Position numbers and translations under genes: made by a program
The notes under the pieces: model-generated
Told to the model about the DNA's origin: nothing
The model's input: the letters and a program-made list of their open reading frames with translations, nothing else
The model's database searches: none
From: Arthrobacter sp. Leaf137
Lineage (GTDB): Bacteria > Actinomycetota > Actinomycetes > Actinomycetales > Micrococcaceae
Direction of reading: 5' to 3'
Length of the DNA: 64,000 nt
Assembly (NCBI RefSeq): GCF_001423525.1
Contig: NZ_LMOI01000012.1
Location: forward strand, 479,212 to 543,211
Part shown: positions 8,283 to 19,077 of the stretch, piece by piece
Numbering within the stretch: the first letter of the stretch is position 1
How the letters are laid out: every line of letters starts with the position of its first letter

Positions 8283-11200
8283 TTAGGCCTCCACTTTTTC
8301 AACGACGACGGCGGGCTCGGGCACATCTGCCGGTTCGGCCGTCAGGTCCACCGTCAGCGTTTCCCCCTTGACCAGTTCCGCATTTGCCTGCAGGGCGTCC
8401 ACGACGTTCTGCGCGGCAGTAACGGTGGTCCGGATGCGGTCGCTGACGTTGAGCCCGGCGTCCTTGCGGGCCTGCTGGATGGCGCGGACCATGTCGCGGG
8501 CCAGGCCTTCGGCTTCCAGCTCCGGTGTGACCTCGGTGTTCAGGACCACGAAGCCGCCGCCCGGGAGCACTGCCACAGCAGAAGACGCGGAGGCGGCAGC
8601 ACCGCCGTCGGACTCTGCAACCACCGTCTCGAGGGTGTATTCCTGCGGCTCCAGTTGCAGGCCCCCTGCGGTGACGACGCCCGAGTCATCGACAGACCAG
8701 TCCCCGGACTTTGAGCCCTTGATGGCCAGCTGGACGTTCTTGCCAAGGCGCGGCCCTGCGGCGCGGGCGTTCACCACCAGCTTCTGCTGGATGCCGAACT
8801 CCTCCGGGGAGGCAGTCGCGGCGTCGAGGAGGCGGACGGAGCGGATGTTCAGTTCGTCCGCGACGACGGCGGCAAAGCCTTCCAGCGCGTCCGCACCGGG
8901 TGCCACCACGGTGAGTTCCTGCAGCGGCAGGCGGACACGCAGGTTGGCGGCTTTGCGGAGCGAGGATCCGGTGGAGCAGATCTGCTGCACCTTGTCCATG
9001 GCGTCAACGAGGTCCGGGTTGGCCGGGAAGAGGTCCGCGTCCGGCCAGTCGGCCAGGTGCACGGAACGGCCGCCGGTCAGGCCGCGCCAGATTTCCTCAG
9101 TGACCAGGGGCAGCAGGGACGCTGAAGCACGGGATACGGTCTCCAGCGCGGTGTACAGGGCGTCGAAAGCATCCTGGTCCTCGTCGAAGAACCGCTGGCG
9201 GCTGCGGCGGACGTACCAGTTGGTGAGCATGTCCAGGTAGCTGCGCAGCGCGTCGCAGGCGCCGGAGATGTCGTAATCGTCCAGCCGGTCCGTCATGGTG
9301 CGGACCAGGTCGCCGGTGTTGGCCAGCAGGTACTGGTCCATCGTGACGGCGTATCCGTCGTAGCGGAGCTTGGCCTCGTAGCCCCTGGCTGTACCGTCAA
9401 CTACGTTGGCTGCGTTGGTGTAGAGCGTGAAGAAGCTGTACACGTTCCACAGCGGCAGGATGACCTGGCGGACGCCGTCGCGGATGCCCTGCTCGGTGAC
9501 GATCAGGTTGCCGCCGCGCAGGATCGGGCTGGACATCAGGAACCAGCGCATGGCGTCGGAACCGTCACGGTCCAGCACTTCGGACACGTCCGGGTAGTTC
9601 CGGAGGCTCTTGGACATCTTCTGCCCGTCGGAGCCCAGCACGATGCCGTGGCTGATGACGTTCCGGAATGCCGGCCGGTCGAACAGCGCGGTGGACAGGA
9701 TGTGCAGCATGTAGAACCAGCCGCGCGTCTGGCCGATGTACTCCACGATGAAGTCCGCGGGGTTGTGGGTGTCGAACCAGGCTTCGTTCTCGAACGGGTA
9801 GTGGACCTGGCCGTACGGCATGGAACCGGAATCGAACCAGACGTCCAGGACGTCCTCCACGCGCCGCATCACGGACTGTCCCTCTTCCGGGGTGCGGGGA
9901 TCGTCCGGGTTGGGCCGGGTCAGTTCGTCGATGAAGGGGCGGTGAAGGTCCACCTGGCCGTCCTTGTTCAGGGGCAGGCGGCCGAAGTCCGCTTCAATCT
10001 CCGCGAGGGAGCCGTAAACGTCGGTGCGCGGGTACTCGGGGTCGCTGGACTGCCACACGGGGATGGGGCTGCCCCAGTACCGGTTGCGGCTGATGGACCA
10101 GTCGCGGGCATTTGCCAGCCATTTGCCGAACTGCCCGTCCTTGACGTTCCCCGGGATCCAGTTGATCTCCTGGTTCAGTTCGCACATGCGGTCCTTGAAC
10201 TTGGTGACCTCCACGTACCACGAGGACACCGCACGGTAGATCAGCGGGTTGCGGCAGCGCCAGCAGTGCGGGTAGCTGTGCTCGTAGCTGGCCTGGCGGA
10301 CCAGCCGGCCCTGGGCGCGGAGCACCTGGGTGATGGGCTTGTTGGCCTCGAAGACCTGCAGGCCGGCGATGTCGTGGAGGTCGCCGTGCTTGAACAGCGG
10401 CAGGAACTTGGCGCCTTCGTCGACGGAGAGCACCACCGGGATGCCCGCCTCTTCACAGACCTTCTGGTCGTCTTCACCGTAGGCGGGGGCCTGGTGGACG
10501 ATGCCGGTGCCGTCCGTGGTGGTCACGTAGTCAGCCACGAGGAAGCGCCAGGCGTTCTCCATGCCGTATTTTTCGTCGTCGCTGAAGTCGTCCCAGAGGC
10601 GCTGGTACTGCAGCCCCTCAAGTTCGGTACCGGTGTGGGTGGACACCACTGCCGCTTCCGCATCTTCGAAACCGTCGTAGCCGAGGTCCTTGGCGTAGGC
10701 GGCGATGAGGTCGGCAGCAAGGAGGAAGGTGCCGGCCACAGGAGCATCGGCGGATGCGGCCTTGATGCCGTTGGGCCCGGCGGGCAGCACCGCGTACGTG
10801 ATGGAAGGCCCGACGGCGAGCGCGGCGTTGGTGGGAAGCGTCCAGGGGGTGGTGGTCCAGGCGAGGGCCTGTACGCCTGCGAGCTGCCGGGAGAGTTCCG
10901 AATCACCCGCGAGGATGGGGAACGTGACTGTGACGGTCTGGTCCTGGCGGTTCTTGTAGACGTCGTCGTCCATGCGCAGCTCATGGTTGGACAGCGGTGT
11001 CTCGTCCTTCCAGCAGTAGGGCAGGACGCGGTAGCCGTTATAGGTAAGGCCCTTCTCGTGCAGCTGCTTGAAGGCCCAGAGGACGGACTCCATGTACTCG
11101 ACGTTGAGCGTCTTGTAGTCGTTGTCGAAGTCCACCCAGCGCGCCTGGCGGGTGACGTATGCGCGCCATTCGTCGGCGTACTTCATCACTGAAGCGCGGC

Positions 11201-11633
11201 AGGCGTCATTGAATTTGTCGATGCCCATGGCTTCGATCTGGGTTTTGTCGGTCATGCCCAGCTGCTTCATGGCTTCCAGCTCTGCCGGGAGGCCATGGGT
11301 GTCCCAGCCGAAGCGCCGCTCAACGCGCTTGCCGCGCTGGGTCTGGAACCGGCCCACCAGGTCCTTGGCGTAGCCGGTCAGCAAGTGGCCGTAGTGCGGG
11401 AGTCCGTTGGCGAAGGGCGGACCGTCGTAGAACACAAACTCGTTGCTGCCGGGCTCGCCGCCGGGCAGGTCGGCGCTGCGCTGGTCGATGCTGGCCTGGA
11501 AGGTACCGTCCCGGTCCCAGTACTTCAGGATGCGCTCTTCGATCTCCGGAAACTTCACGGAGGCGGATACGCCTGCGCGGCCGTCGGACGGGCCGCCGCT
11601 GGTGGAGGCTGAGGCCTTGGGATAATACGTCAT
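8283..11633 (-). CDS. ileS: Isoleucyl-tRNA synthetase
   Basis: Class I synthetase charging tRNA-Ile, with an editing domain for valine. It has 1116 residues. The HIGH-type motif appears as GLPHYGH near residue 78; the editing insertion follows; KMSKS is in [10 protein letters not shown] near 671; then come the anticodon-binding domain and a long C-terminal region. I chose ATG 11633 (MTYYPK), which has AGG about 10 nt upstream; the frame stays open to 11726 but that stretch is the regulatory leader. A T-box leader precedes it. The long form is the eukaryote-like type often linked to mupirocin tolerance, which is a family-level inference. Confidence 0.97.
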   Translation of the reverse strand: MTYYPKASASTSGGPSDGRAGVSASVKFPEIEERILKYWDRDGTFQASIDQRSADLPGGEPGSNEFVFYDGPPFANGLPHYGHLLTGYAKDLVGRFQTQRGKRVERRFGWDTHGLPAELEAMKQLGMTDKTQIEAMGIDKFNDACRASVMKYADEWRAYVTRQARWVDFDNDYKTLNVEYMESVLWAFKQLHEKGLTYNGYRVLPYCWKDETPLSNHELRMDDDVYKNRQDQTVTVTFPILAGDSELSRQLAGVQALAWTTTPWTLPTNAALAVGPSITYAVLPAGPNGIKAASADAPVAGTFLLAADLIAAYAKDLGYDGFEDAEAAVVSTHTGTELEGLQYQRLWDDFSDDEKYGMENAWRFLVADYVTTTDGTGIVHQAPAYGEDDQKVCEEAGIPVVLSVDEGAKFLPLFKHGDLHDIAGLQVFEANKPITQVLRAQGRLVRQASYEHSYPHCWRCRNPLIYRAVSSWYVEVTKFKDRMCELNQEINWIPGNVKDGQFGKWLANARDWSISRNRYWGSPIPVWQSSDPEYPRTDVYGSLAEIEADFGRLPLNKDGQVDLHRPFIDELTRPNPDDPRTPEEGQSVMRRVEDVLDVWFDSGSMPYGQVHYPFENEAWFDTHNPADFIVEYIGQTRGWFYMLHILSTALFDRPAFRNVISHGIVLGSDGQKMSKSLRNYPDVSEVLDRDGSDAMRWFLMSSPILRGGNLIVTEQGIRDGVRQVILPLWNVYSFFTLYTNAANVVDGTARGYEAKLRYDGYAVTMDQYLLANTGDLVRTMTDRLDDYDISGACDALRSYLDMLTNWYVRRSRQRFFDEDQDAFDALYTALETVSRASASLLPLVTEEIWRGLTGGRSVHLADWPDADLFPANPDLVDAMDKVQQICSTGSSLRKAANLRVRLPLQELTVVAPGADALEGFAAVVADELNIRSVRLLDAATASPEEFGIQQKLVVNARAAGPRLGKNVQLAIKGSKSGDWSVDDSGVVTAGGLQLEPQEYTLETVVAESDGGAAASASSAVAVLPGGGFVVLNTEVTPELEAEGLARDMVRAIQQARKDAGLNVSDRIRTTVTAAQNVVDALQANAELVKGETLTVDLTAEPADVPEPAVVVEKVEA

Positions 11634-11659
11634 TCTCGACATCCTGGGTTGAGCTGGGC

Positions 11660-11912
11660 GAACCGGCAGTTGCCGGACACTTTCCGGGATGCGAGGACGG
11701 CTTGCCGTGCGGTCCAAGGACTGCACGCTTACCGCGGTACCACCTCACTTACCGGTGCAGCGTGTTCCACAGGAACGGTGCTGCCCCGGCCTCTCATTAC
11801 TGCTGTAACGGGCTTACCCGTCCGGTTCTACTGGCACGCGCCGCGGACGGCAGGTGGTGCGTTCTTCCGGAAGCTCACCGGTGATTGCCGGGTCATAGCC
11901 TTTGACGAGTCT
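11660..11912 (-). promoter_or_regulatory. T-box leader (tRNA-Ile sensing) of ileS, ultrashort stem I type
   Basis: On the minus strand the universal T-box sequence AGGTGGTACCGCG occurs at 11731-11745 (read in reverse), about 100 nt before ileS. Upstream is a short stem with the candidate isoleucine specifier ATC (11883-11885) inside CGGCAATCACCGG, followed by GAGCTTCCGGAAGAACG. This matches the reduced leaders known before actinobacterial ileS genes, which control translation rather than transcription. Edges are approximate. Confidence 0.9.
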
Positions 11913-12012
11913 ACTATCGGGTCCCCCTGCATTTCCATTCCCCGGGTCCGGCCCGTGGCGGCGCACCGGTCAGCCGCGGGTTCGGGCGGCTGAAGTGCCT
12001 AGACTCACTCTC

Positions 12013-13056
12013 ATGACTGCTTCCGGCCGGCGGGTCCGCTCGCGCCTCCCCACCGTGTGCACGTGGTTGTCGCTCCTGGCCGCAGTGCCGGTGCTGGTGA
12101 TATCCGTTTTCCGGGCTGTCGGCGCGGAATGGCCGGTCCTGGTGGTCCAGTTGCTGGCCTTCACGCCGTGGCTGGCGGTCCCTGCGGGCGTGGCCCTGGT
12201 CCTGTCATTGTTCGGGGGCCGGAGGTGGCTGCAACTGGTGACGGCAGCACTCCTGGCGTGCCAGCTCTTCTGGCTCTTTCCCCTGGACGTTGCCCGCCCC
12301 TCCCCCGCCGCTGCCGCAGCGCCGGCGGCGTCGCCTGCGGAGCAGCAGCCGCCGGCCACGGTGGAGCTGAACGTGATGAGCATCAATTCACAGTTTGGCC
12401 GGGCTGACGCCGCCACCATTGTCCGGCTGGTGCGGGAGAAGAAGGTGGCGCTCCTCGCCATCCAGGAACACTCACAGGGCTTGCAGGAACGCCTGGCCGC
12501 TGAAGGCCTCGATGCGCTGCTGCCCCACCGGATCAGCCAGCCCACGGACGACGGCGCAGGCAGCGCCGTGTACTCCAGCCATCCGCTGGAGCCGGTGGGT
12601 GTGCTGCCGGACACCCCGTTCCTGATGCCGACGGTCAGGCTCACGGCCACCGGAAGCGCGGCTGGTGCCAGTGCCGTTCTTGAACTGACCAACGTCCACA
12701 CCCTGCCCCCGGTGGACACCCGGGTGGGGCAATGGCGGAGCGACCTCAGGGCCTTGTCCCGGTTGGCGGATCGGCCCGGCCACAGGCTGTTGATGGGTGA
12801 TTTCAACGCCACCTACGACCATGCGGAGTTCCGGAGCCTCCTCCGGGCCGGGGAGGAGGGCCTGGTGGACGTGGCTGCTGCCTCCGGTTCCAGGCTCCTG
12901 CCTACGTGGCCCATGGATGGCACGCGCCTGCCCGGCATCGCCATTGAACACATGGTGACAAGTCACGGGGTGGGAAGCAGTGGCTACCAGGTCCACGGGG
13001 TTCCGGGTACCGACCACGCGGCCATCCTCGCAACGGTCGCGGTTCCGGCCGCCTGA
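12013..13056 (+). CDS. Membrane-anchored endonuclease/exonuclease/phosphatase (EEP) domain protein
   Basis: 347 residues with three hydrophobic helices in the first 105 residues, an Ala/Pro linker, then an EEP domain that probably faces outside. EEP landmarks are NVMSINSQFG, the metal-binding glutamate in LLAIQEHS, the HTLPP strand, the catalytic MGDFNATYDH and the terminal histidine in VPGTDHAAI. Substrates of this family range from nucleic acids to phospholipids and cannot be told here. ATG 12013 is preferred over a further upstream start that would overlap the ileS control region. It is a single gene convergent with the SDR gene. Confidence 0.82.
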   Translation: MTASGRRVRSRLPTVCTWLSLLAAVPVLVISVFRAVGAEWPVLVVQLLAFTPWLAVPAGVALVLSLFGGRRWLQLVTAALLACQLFWLFPLDVARPSPAAAAAPAASPAEQQPPATVELNVMSINSQFGRADAATIVRLVREKKVALLAIQEHSQGLQERLAAEGLDALLPHRISQPTDDGAGSAVYSSHPLEPVGVLPDTPFLMPTVRLTATGSAAGASAVLELTNVHTLPPVDTRVGQWRSDLRALSRLADRPGHRLLMGDFNATYDHAEFRSLLRAGEEGLVDVAAASGSRLLPTWPMDGTRLPGIAIEHMVTSHGVGSSGYQVHGVPGTDHAAILATVAVPAA

Positions 13057-13102
13057 AAATTCGACCGCAATGCCGGGGAGCGCCGCCGACCTTCCGGCGG
13101 GC

Positions 13103-13864
13103 TCAGCCTTTGCGGATCAGCTTGTGGTTGGCGGCCTGGGCCACGGGCCGGATGACTATTTCGTCCAAATTGACGTGGTGCGGGACGCTGACGGCGTACC
13201 GGACGACGTCGGCCACGTCCGCCGCGGTCAGCGGCTTCTCCACGCCTTCGTAGACCTTGCCCGCAGCCTGTTCGCTGCCCAGGCGGTTGAGCGCGAATTC
13301 CTCGGTTTGCACCAGGCCCGGCGCCACTTCGATCACCCGGATGTTGTTTTCCACTTCCTCGAGCCGAAGCGCGTTGGTGAGGGCGTGCTGGGCAAACTTG
13401 GCCGCGTTGTAGCCGCCACCGCCTTCGTAGGCTGCAATCGCGGCCGTGGAGGTCAGGTTCAGCACCGTTCCCTCGCCGTTGGCACGGAGCATCGGCAGGA
13501 ACGCACGGGTCAGTTTCATGGTGCCCAGCACGTTGACGCGGTACATCCACTCCCAGTCCGCAGTGCTGGCTTCCGCCACCCGGTCCGCTCCGCGGGCGCC
13601 GCCGGCAATGTTGATGAGCGTATCGATGCCCCCGGCAGCGGTGACCTTTTCCACCAGCCGGGACACGTCGTCGTCCTCGGCAATGTCAGCAGGAACGGCG
13701 ACGGCGCCGGTCTCCGCTGCCAGTGACGCGAGGCGGTCTTCGCGGCGGGCTACGGCGAACACCGTCCAGCCTTCCGCGCGCAGTGTGCGCACCGTCGCTT
13801 CACCAATACCGGTGCTTGCACCGGTCACCAGGGCTGCCTTGCTGTGCTGCAAATCGTCAGTCAT
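13103..13864 (-). CDS. Short-chain dehydrogenase/reductase (SDR)
   Basis: Classical SDR of 253 residues. The cofactor loop TGASTGIGEA is near residue 15, an Arg in AVARREDR suggests NADP preference, the NIAGG structural motif is near 90, the catalytic Ser lies in LNLTSTAA, and the YNAAK pair provides Tyr and Lys. The substrate cannot be deduced. It is divergent from valS and convergent with the EEP gene. The ribosome site is weak. Confidence 0.88.
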   Translation of the reverse strand: MTDDLQHSKAALVTGASTGIGEATVRTLRAEGWTVFAVARREDRLASLAAETGAVAVPADIAEDDDVSRLVEKVTAAGGIDTLINIAGGARGADRVAEASTADWEWMYRVNVLGTMKLTRAFLPMLRANGEGTVLNLTSTAAIAAYEGGGGYNAAKFAQHALTNALRLEEVENNIRVIEVAPGLVQTEEFALNRLGSEQAAGKVYEGVEKPLTAADVADVVRYAVSVPHHVNLDEIVIRPVAQAANHKLIRKG

Positions 13865-14014
13865 GGCACCACCCTAACTGGAGGTTCCGGCATCAGGCGG
13901 ACCACGCGTTACACAGCGTCAAGCGGGCGCCCCCTCGGGCCGGATCTACGGCAGGATGCTGCCCGCGCCACAAGCGTTTCTCCGGGATTGAACGGAACAT
14001 GAAAGAATTGCCCA

Positions 14015-16633
14015 ATGGCTGAAGACATACAGGGTACAGACACGCCCACCACCGCCCCCATCAACGTTCCTGACAAGCCGGCACTGGAAGGCCTCGAGGC
14101 CACCCTGACCCGGCGTTGGCTGGATGAAGGAACCTACAGGTTCAACCCGGACACCACCCGGGAGCAGGTCTACTCGATCGACACTCCCCCGCCGACGGCG
14201 TCGGGCTCGCTGCACGTGGGCCACATGTTCTCCTTCACGCAGACCGACGTCCAGGCGCGGTACATGCGGATGACGGGCAAGAACGTCTTCTACCCCATGG
14301 GCTGGGACGACAACGGCCTGCCCACCGAACGACGGGTGCAAAACTACTACGGTGTGCGCTGCGATCCCGCCATCCCGTACAACGCCGACTACCGGCCGCC
14401 GGCACAACCTGCCAAGAACCAGCGCGACTTCGACGTCGTGTCGCGCCAGAACTTCATCGAACTGTGCGAGGAACTCGCCGTCGAGGACGAGAAGGTCTTC
14501 GAAAACCTGTTCCAGACCCTCGGCCTGTCCGTCGACTGGAACCTGACCTACCGCACCATCGATGACACCTCCCGCGCCGTATCCCAGCGCGCGTTCCTGG
14601 CCAACCTGGCCGCCGGTGACGCCTACATGGCGGAGGCACCCACCCTGTGGGACGTCACGTTCCGCACCGCCGTTGCCCAGGCCGAACTGGAGGACCGCGA
14701 GGTTCCCGGCGCCTACTACCGCTACCCCTTCTTCACCGAAGCCGGGGACAAGATCTTCATCGAGACCACCCGCCCGGAGCTCCTGGCCGCGTGTGCCGCG
14801 CTGGTGGCAAATCCCGACGACGAGCGGTACCAGCCGCTGTTCGGCAAGACCGTGCGGTCTCCCCTCTTCGACGTAGAGCTTGAGGTTAAGGCCCACCCGC
14901 TGGCCAAGGCCGACAAGGGCTCAGGCATCGCCATGGTGTGTACCTTCGGCGACCTCACCGACGTCACCTGGTGGCGTGAACTCCAGCTGCCCACCCGGGC
15001 CATCATGGGCCGCGACGGCCGCATCATCGCCGAAACACCGGACTGGATCACCACGGAGGCCGGCAAAGAGGCCTACGCTGCGATCGCCGGCAAGACGGCG
15101 TTCTCCGCGAAGGAAGCAGTGGTTGAACTGCTCGGCGCTGCCGGCCTGCTGGACGGCGAACCGAAGAAGATCACCCATCCGGTGAACTTCTTCGAAAAAG
15201 GTGACAAGCCGCTCGAGGTTGTGACCTCACGCCAGTGGTATATCCGCAACGGCGGCCGCGATGAAGAGCGCCGCGAACGCCTGATCGCCAGGGGCCAGGA
15301 GATCAACTTCCACCCGGCCTTCATGCGCTCCCGCTACGAAAACTGGATTGCCGGCCTGAACGGTGACTGGCTGGTATCCCGGCAGCGTTTCTTCGGCGTA
15401 CCCATCCCCGTCTGGTACCCGCTGGACGCCCAGGGCAACCCGGACTACGACAACCCCGTCCTTCCCTCCGATGACATGCTGCCGGTGGACCCCGCGGCGG
15501 ATGCAGCCCCGGGGTTCGACGAATCCCTTCGCGACCAGCCCAACGGCTTCACCGGCGACGCGGACGTCCTGGACACCTGGGCCACGTCCTCGCTGACCCC
15601 GCAGATCGTTGGCGGCTGGAGCCGGGACGAGACCCTGTTCGACAAGGTCTTCCCCTTCGACCTCCGCCCGCAGGGCCACGACATCATCCGCACCTGGCTG
15701 TTCTCCTCCGCGGTCCGTGCCGATGCACTGCAGAAAACCGCACCATGGAAGCACGCGGCCATCTCCGGCTGGATCCTGGACCCGGACCGCAAGAAGATGT
15801 CCAAATCCAAGGGCAACGTGGTGGTACCCACGGATGTCCTCAACGAGTACGGCTCGGACGCCGTCCGCTACTGGGCGGCCTCGGCCCGCCTGGGCGCCGA
15901 CACCGCCTACGAGATCGCCCAGATGAAGATCGGCCGCCGCCTGGCCATCAAACTCCTGAATGCCTCCAAGTTCGTGCTGAACCTCGGTGCCACGGAAAAC
16001 TCTGTGGTGTCCGGCGATCTCTCGGTGCTGACCAACAAGCTGGACCGTGCCCTGCTGGCCCAGCTGTCCGACGTCGTTGCCCAGGCCACGAAGGCCTTCG
16101 ATAACTACGACTACGCCCGGGCCCTGCAGCTGACCGAGACGTTCTTCTGGCAGTTCACGGACGATTACGTGGAGCTCATCAAGGACCGTGCCTACGGTGC
16201 GGCCGGCGAAGCGGAGCAGGCATCGGTGCTGGCGGCCCTGGCCACCACGCTGGATACGCTGCTGCGCCTGTTCGCGCCGTTCCTGCCGTTTGCCACCGAG
16301 GAAGTCTGGGGCTGGTGGCGCACGGGCTCGGTACACCGCGCCGCGTGGCCGGCCGGCGTCGAGGTGGACGGCGACACCACCATGCTGGCCACTGTCGGTA
16401 GTGCGCTCAGTGGTGTCCGCAAGGCAAAGTCCGAGGCAAAGGTGAAGCAGCGGACAGAGGTCCTCTCCGCGACCATCAGCGCTTCGGAGGCTTTCACCAA
16501 CCAGCTGAAGGCCGGCCTTTCCGATCTCAAGGCGGCCTCCAACGCCCGGGAGATCACCCTGGTGGTGGGCGAAGGGGAACTGACCGTGAGCGACGTGACC
16601 CTGGCTGCGCCCGAGGAGACAGCGGCCGTCTAG
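14015..16633 (+). CDS. valS: Valyl-tRNA synthetase
   Basis: Class I synthetase for valine with an editing domain, 872 residues. HIGH-type HVGH near residue 68 in SGSLHVGHMFS; the DDNGLPTERR segment near 105; editing domain with FIETTRPELLAACAAL near 250; KKMSKSKGN near 594; anticodon-binding domain and a C-terminal coiled-coil arm rich in Lys/Glu/Ala at the end. The ATG is preceded by GAAAGAA. A stem-loop terminator follows the stop codon. No T-box leader is visible here, unlike ileS. Confidence 0.97.
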   Translation: MAEDIQGTDTPTTAPINVPDKPALEGLEATLTRRWLDEGTYRFNPDTTREQVYSIDTPPPTASGSLHVGHMFSFTQTDVQARYMRMTGKNVFYPMGWDDNGLPTERRVQNYYGVRCDPAIPYNADYRPPAQPAKNQRDFDVVSRQNFIELCEELAVEDEKVFENLFQTLGLSVDWNLTYRTIDDTSRAVSQRAFLANLAAGDAYMAEAPTLWDVTFRTAVAQAELEDREVPGAYYRYPFFTEAGDKIFIETTRPELLAACAALVANPDDERYQPLFGKTVRSPLFDVELEVKAHPLAKADKGSGIAMVCTFGDLTDVTWWRELQLPTRAIMGRDGRIIAETPDWITTEAGKEAYAAIAGKTAFSAKEAVVELLGAAGLLDGEPKKITHPVNFFEKGDKPLEVVTSRQWYIRNGGRDEERRERLIARGQEINFHPAFMRSRYENWIAGLNGDWLVSRQRFFGVPIPVWYPLDAQGNPDYDNPVLPSDDMLPVDPAADAAPGFDESLRDQPNGFTGDADVLDTWATSSLTPQIVGGWSRDETLFDKVFPFDLRPQGHDIIRTWLFSSAVRADALQKTAPWKHAAISGWILDPDRKKMSKSKGNVVVPTDVLNEYGSDAVRYWAASARLGADTAYEIAQMKIGRRLAIKLLNASKFVLNLGATENSVVSGDLSVLTNKLDRALLAQLSDVVAQATKAFDNYDYARALQLTETFFWQFTDDYVELIKDRAYGAAGEAEQASVLAALATTLDTLLRLFAPFLPFATEEVWGWWRTGSVHRAAWPAGVEVDGDTTMLATVGSALSGVRKAKSEAKVKQRTEVLSATISASEAFTNQLKAGLSDLKAASNAREITLVVGEGELTVSDVTLAAPEETAAV

Positions 16634-16664
16634 TCCGGCCCACGCCCTGTTTCAGGGCAAAGGG

Positions 16665-16700
16665 GAAGCCCCATCAGCGTTTTGCCGTTGGTGGGGCTTC
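16665..16700 (+). terminator. Terminator after valS
   Basis: GAAGCCCCA (16665-16673) pairs with TGGGGCTTC (16692-16700), and the stem extends inward with G-T pairing around a T-rich loop; CTTTTC follows. It starts 31 bp after the valS stop. Confidence 0.75.
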
Positions 16701-16900
16701 GACTTTTCGGCCATCTCGTGACGAACTTGATGGTCTGGCAGGATCCGGGGATTTCCAGGTCTTCCTACCTCGTCACTGGTAGCTCGTATCCGGCTCCGCC
16801 AAAGGCTGCGTCGAATACATTTCACTGGATCTTTGGTTCCTGCGTCCCCCTTCTTTCGAAGTTGGTAAGAACTATTTTGATCCTGCGCGCAGGCAAGCAC
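16701..16900. other. Intergenic stretch between two terminators, no gene seen
   Basis: About 200 bp between the valS terminator and that of the DsbA-like gene. It is less GC-rich than the flanks (for example AAGAACTATTTTGATCC near 16866) and has no supported coding frame, tRNA or conserved RNA that I can recognise. It may be the remnant of a lost gene. Confidence 0.4.
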
Positions 16901-16946
16901 AAGGGCCCCGGAAGAACTACATGGCAGTAGTTCTTCCGGGGCCCTT
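16901..16946 (-). terminator. Terminator of the DsbA-like gene
   Basis: Perfect 20-bp stem (16901-16920 with 16927-16946) around a 6-nt loop, located 34 bp beyond the stop of the minus-strand gene. AAA/TTT at the stem ends lets it act in both directions. Confidence 0.85.
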
Positions 16947-16979
16947 TGAGGACTTCTGCGGCGGCGGCCGCGTACCGGC

Positions 16980-17594
16980 TCAGCCGAATTCGGGGCGTTC
17001 GGTCCGGCTGCGCTTCAGCTCGAAGAAGTGCGGGTAAGAGGCAATCGCAGTGGTGGCGTCCCACAGCTTGCCGGCCACTTCACCGCGCGGGATGCGGGTG
17101 AGGACCGGTCCGAAGAATGCCGTGCCGTTGAAGGCGACAACCGGGGTGCCGACGTCCTGGCCCACGAGGGAGATGCCTTCTTCGTGGCTGGCCCGGAGCT
17201 TGGCATCGTAGGCGTCAGAATCAGCAGCCTCTGCCAGGGTGGCGGGAAGCCCGCACTCGGCCAGGGCCTTCGTGATGACGACGGTACGGTCCTTTTCGCC
17301 GCCCTCGTGGATCAGGGTGCCCATGGCATCGTAGAGAGCCTTGACGGTGGCGTCGCCGTGTTCCTGCTGGGCGGCGATGATCACGCGGACCATGCCCCAC
17401 GCGTTGTCCATGGACTTGCGGTACTCGGGGTCGAGGTCGCGTCCTTCGTTGAGGACTGCCAGGCTCATCACGTGCCAGACCGTTTCGATGTCGCGGACGG
17501 CTTCCACCTCGCCGATCCAGCGTGAGGTGATCCAGGCGAACGGGCACAGCGGATCAAACCAGAAGTCGGCCCGGTTCTTGGCGGTTTCAGTCAT
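16980..17594 (-). CDS. DsbA-family, Rv2466c-like mycothiol-dependent reductase
   Basis: 204 residues, closely resembling M. tuberculosis Rv2466c, a mycothiol-dependent nitroreductase with a thioredoxin fold. Shared stretches include [13 protein letters not shown] at 9-21, [27 protein letters not shown] and [11 protein letters not shown] near the end. The active site here is Cys17-Pro-Phe-Ala20, whereas Rv2466c has CPWC as I recall it; the second, resolving cysteine is missing. The start is ATG 17594 (MTETAK); an earlier in-frame start at 17636 is unlikely. It lies 73 bp downstream of clpX on the same strand and may be cotranscribed. Confidence 0.88.
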   Translation of the reverse strand: MTETAKNRADFWFDPLCPFAWITSRWIGEVEAVRDIETVWHVMSLAVLNEGRDLDPEYRKSMDNAWGMVRVIIAAQQEHGDATVKALYDAMGTLIHEGGEKDRTVVITKALAECGLPATLAEAADSDAYDAKLRASHEEGISLVGQDVGTPVVAFNGTAFFGPVLTRIPRGEVAGKLWDATTAIASYPHFFELKRSRTERPEFG

Positions 17595-17667
17595 GGCTAA
17601 TCCTTCAGGTAGGGGTGGCTGCTCAGGCGGCAGCAACCGCTGACGGGGGTGTTGCGGGCAACGCGCC

Positions 17668-18948
17668 TCAGGCGGACTTCCGCCGCTTGGTCACGTGCGG
17701 GATCATGGTGGGCTCGGCGCCGCGGAGGACGACATCCTCGGTGATGACCACGCTGGCCACGTCTTCACGGCTGGGAAGATCGAACATCACCGGCAACAGG
17801 ACTTCCTCAAGGATGGCGCGCAGTCCGCGGGCTCCCGTGCCGCGCTCCAGGGCTTGGTCGGCGATCGCGTCCAGGGCACCGTCGTCGAAGACCAGCTCCA
17901 CGCCGTCAATCTGGAACATCTTCTGGTACTGCTTGACCAGTGCGTTCTTGGGCGTGGACAGGATCTGGATCAGGGCGTCACGGTCCAGGTTGGAAACCGT
18001 GGTGATGACCGGGAGGCGGCCAATGAACTCGGGGATCAGGCCGAACTTGAGCAGGTCCTCCGGCATCACTTCGCCGTAGGAATCCACCTTCTTGCTCGCG
18101 TCGTTCAGGGGTGCACCGAAGCCGATACCCTTGCGGCCGGACCGGGACCCGATGATCTCTTCGAGTCCGGCGAAGGCACCTGCGACGATGAACAGGACGT
18201 TCGTGGTGTCTATCTGGATGAATTCCTGGTGCGGGTGCTTGCGTCCGCCCTGCGGCGGCACCGAGGCAACAGTGCCTTCGAGGATTTTCAGGAGCGCCTG
18301 CTGCACGCCTTCACCGGAAACATCGCGGGTTATCGACGGATTTTCGCTCTTCCGCGAGATCTTGTCGATCTCGTCGATGTAGATGATGCCCTGCTCGGCC
18401 TTCTTGACGTCGTAGTCCGCGGCCTGGATGAGCTTCAGGAGGATGTTTTCGACGTCTTCGCCGACATACCCGGCCTCGGTCAGTGCGGTGGCGTCGGCGA
18501 CGGCGAACGGCACGTTGAGGCGGCGGGCGAGCGTCTGGGCGAGGTAGGTTTTTCCGCAGCCCGTGGGGCCGATCAGCAGGATGTTTGACTTGGCGATCTC
18601 GACGTCGTCGTGGTGGCCGCCGTCGCCGAGGTTTCCGGACTTCGGCGCGTGGCCGGCCTGGATGCGTTTGTAGTGGTTGTAAACCGCGACGGCGAGGGAC
18701 CGTTTGGCCGGTTCCTGGCCAATGACGTATTCCTGCAGGAAGTCGAAGATCTCCCGTGGCTTGGGCAGTTCAAAGCTGCCAAGGTCTGCGACTTCGGCGA
18801 GTTCCTCTTCGATGATTTCGTTGCACAGTTCGATGCACTCATCACAGATGTAGACACCGGGCCCGGCAATGAGCTTCCGCACCTGCTTCTGGCTCTTTCC
18901 GCAGAAAGAGCACTTCAGCAGATCCGTGCTCTCGCCAATCCGAGCCAT
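17668..18948 (-). CDS. clpX: ATP-dependent Clp protease ATP-binding subunit ClpX
   Basis: AAA+ unfoldase that feeds proteins to ClpP. 426 residues. An N-terminal C4 zinc-binding domain has CSFC at about 14-17 and CDEC at about 36-39; Walker A GPTGCGKT near 130; Walker [11 protein letters not shown] near 196; the IGF-type ClpP-docking region is expected near 280, where IGFGAPL is visible; sensor and C-terminal lid follow. The ribosome site is AAGGGG 8 nt before the ATG. A terminator separates it from clpP2, so it probably has its own promoter. Confidence 0.98.
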   Translation of the reverse strand: MARIGESTDLLKCSFCGKSQKQVRKLIAGPGVYICDECIELCNEIIEEELAEVADLGSFELPKPREIFDFLQEYVIGQEPAKRSLAVAVYNHYKRIQAGHAPKSGNLGDGGHHDDVEIAKSNILLIGPTGCGKTYLAQTLARRLNVPFAVADATALTEAGYVGEDVENILLKLIQAADYDVKKAEQGIIYIDEIDKISRKSENPSITRDVSGEGVQQALLKILEGTVASVPPQGGRKHPHQEFIQIDTTNVLFIVAGAFAGLEEIIGSRSGRKGIGFGAPLNDASKKVDSYGEVMPEDLLKFGLIPEFIGRLPVITTVSNLDRDALIQILSTPKNALVKQYQKMFQIDGVELVFDDGALDAIADQALERGTGARGLRAILEEVLLPVMFDLPSREDVASVVITEDVVLRGAEPTMIPHVTKRRKSA

Positions 18949-19077
18949 ATGTGAACCCCTTAGTATCCTGCTGCCGCGCAGCTTGCACCGTTGCTGGAAT
19001 CTTCCCCGGACCGTGCGGGCCGGTTTGTGACAACATCCACTCTAGGTCACATTGGCTCCCAAGGGTGGAAGGAAAAG

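Noticed and set aside
9648..11192. 514-residue open frame on the plus strand opposite ileS
   Set aside because: Antisense artefact of high GC content; ileS motifs lie on the minus strand.
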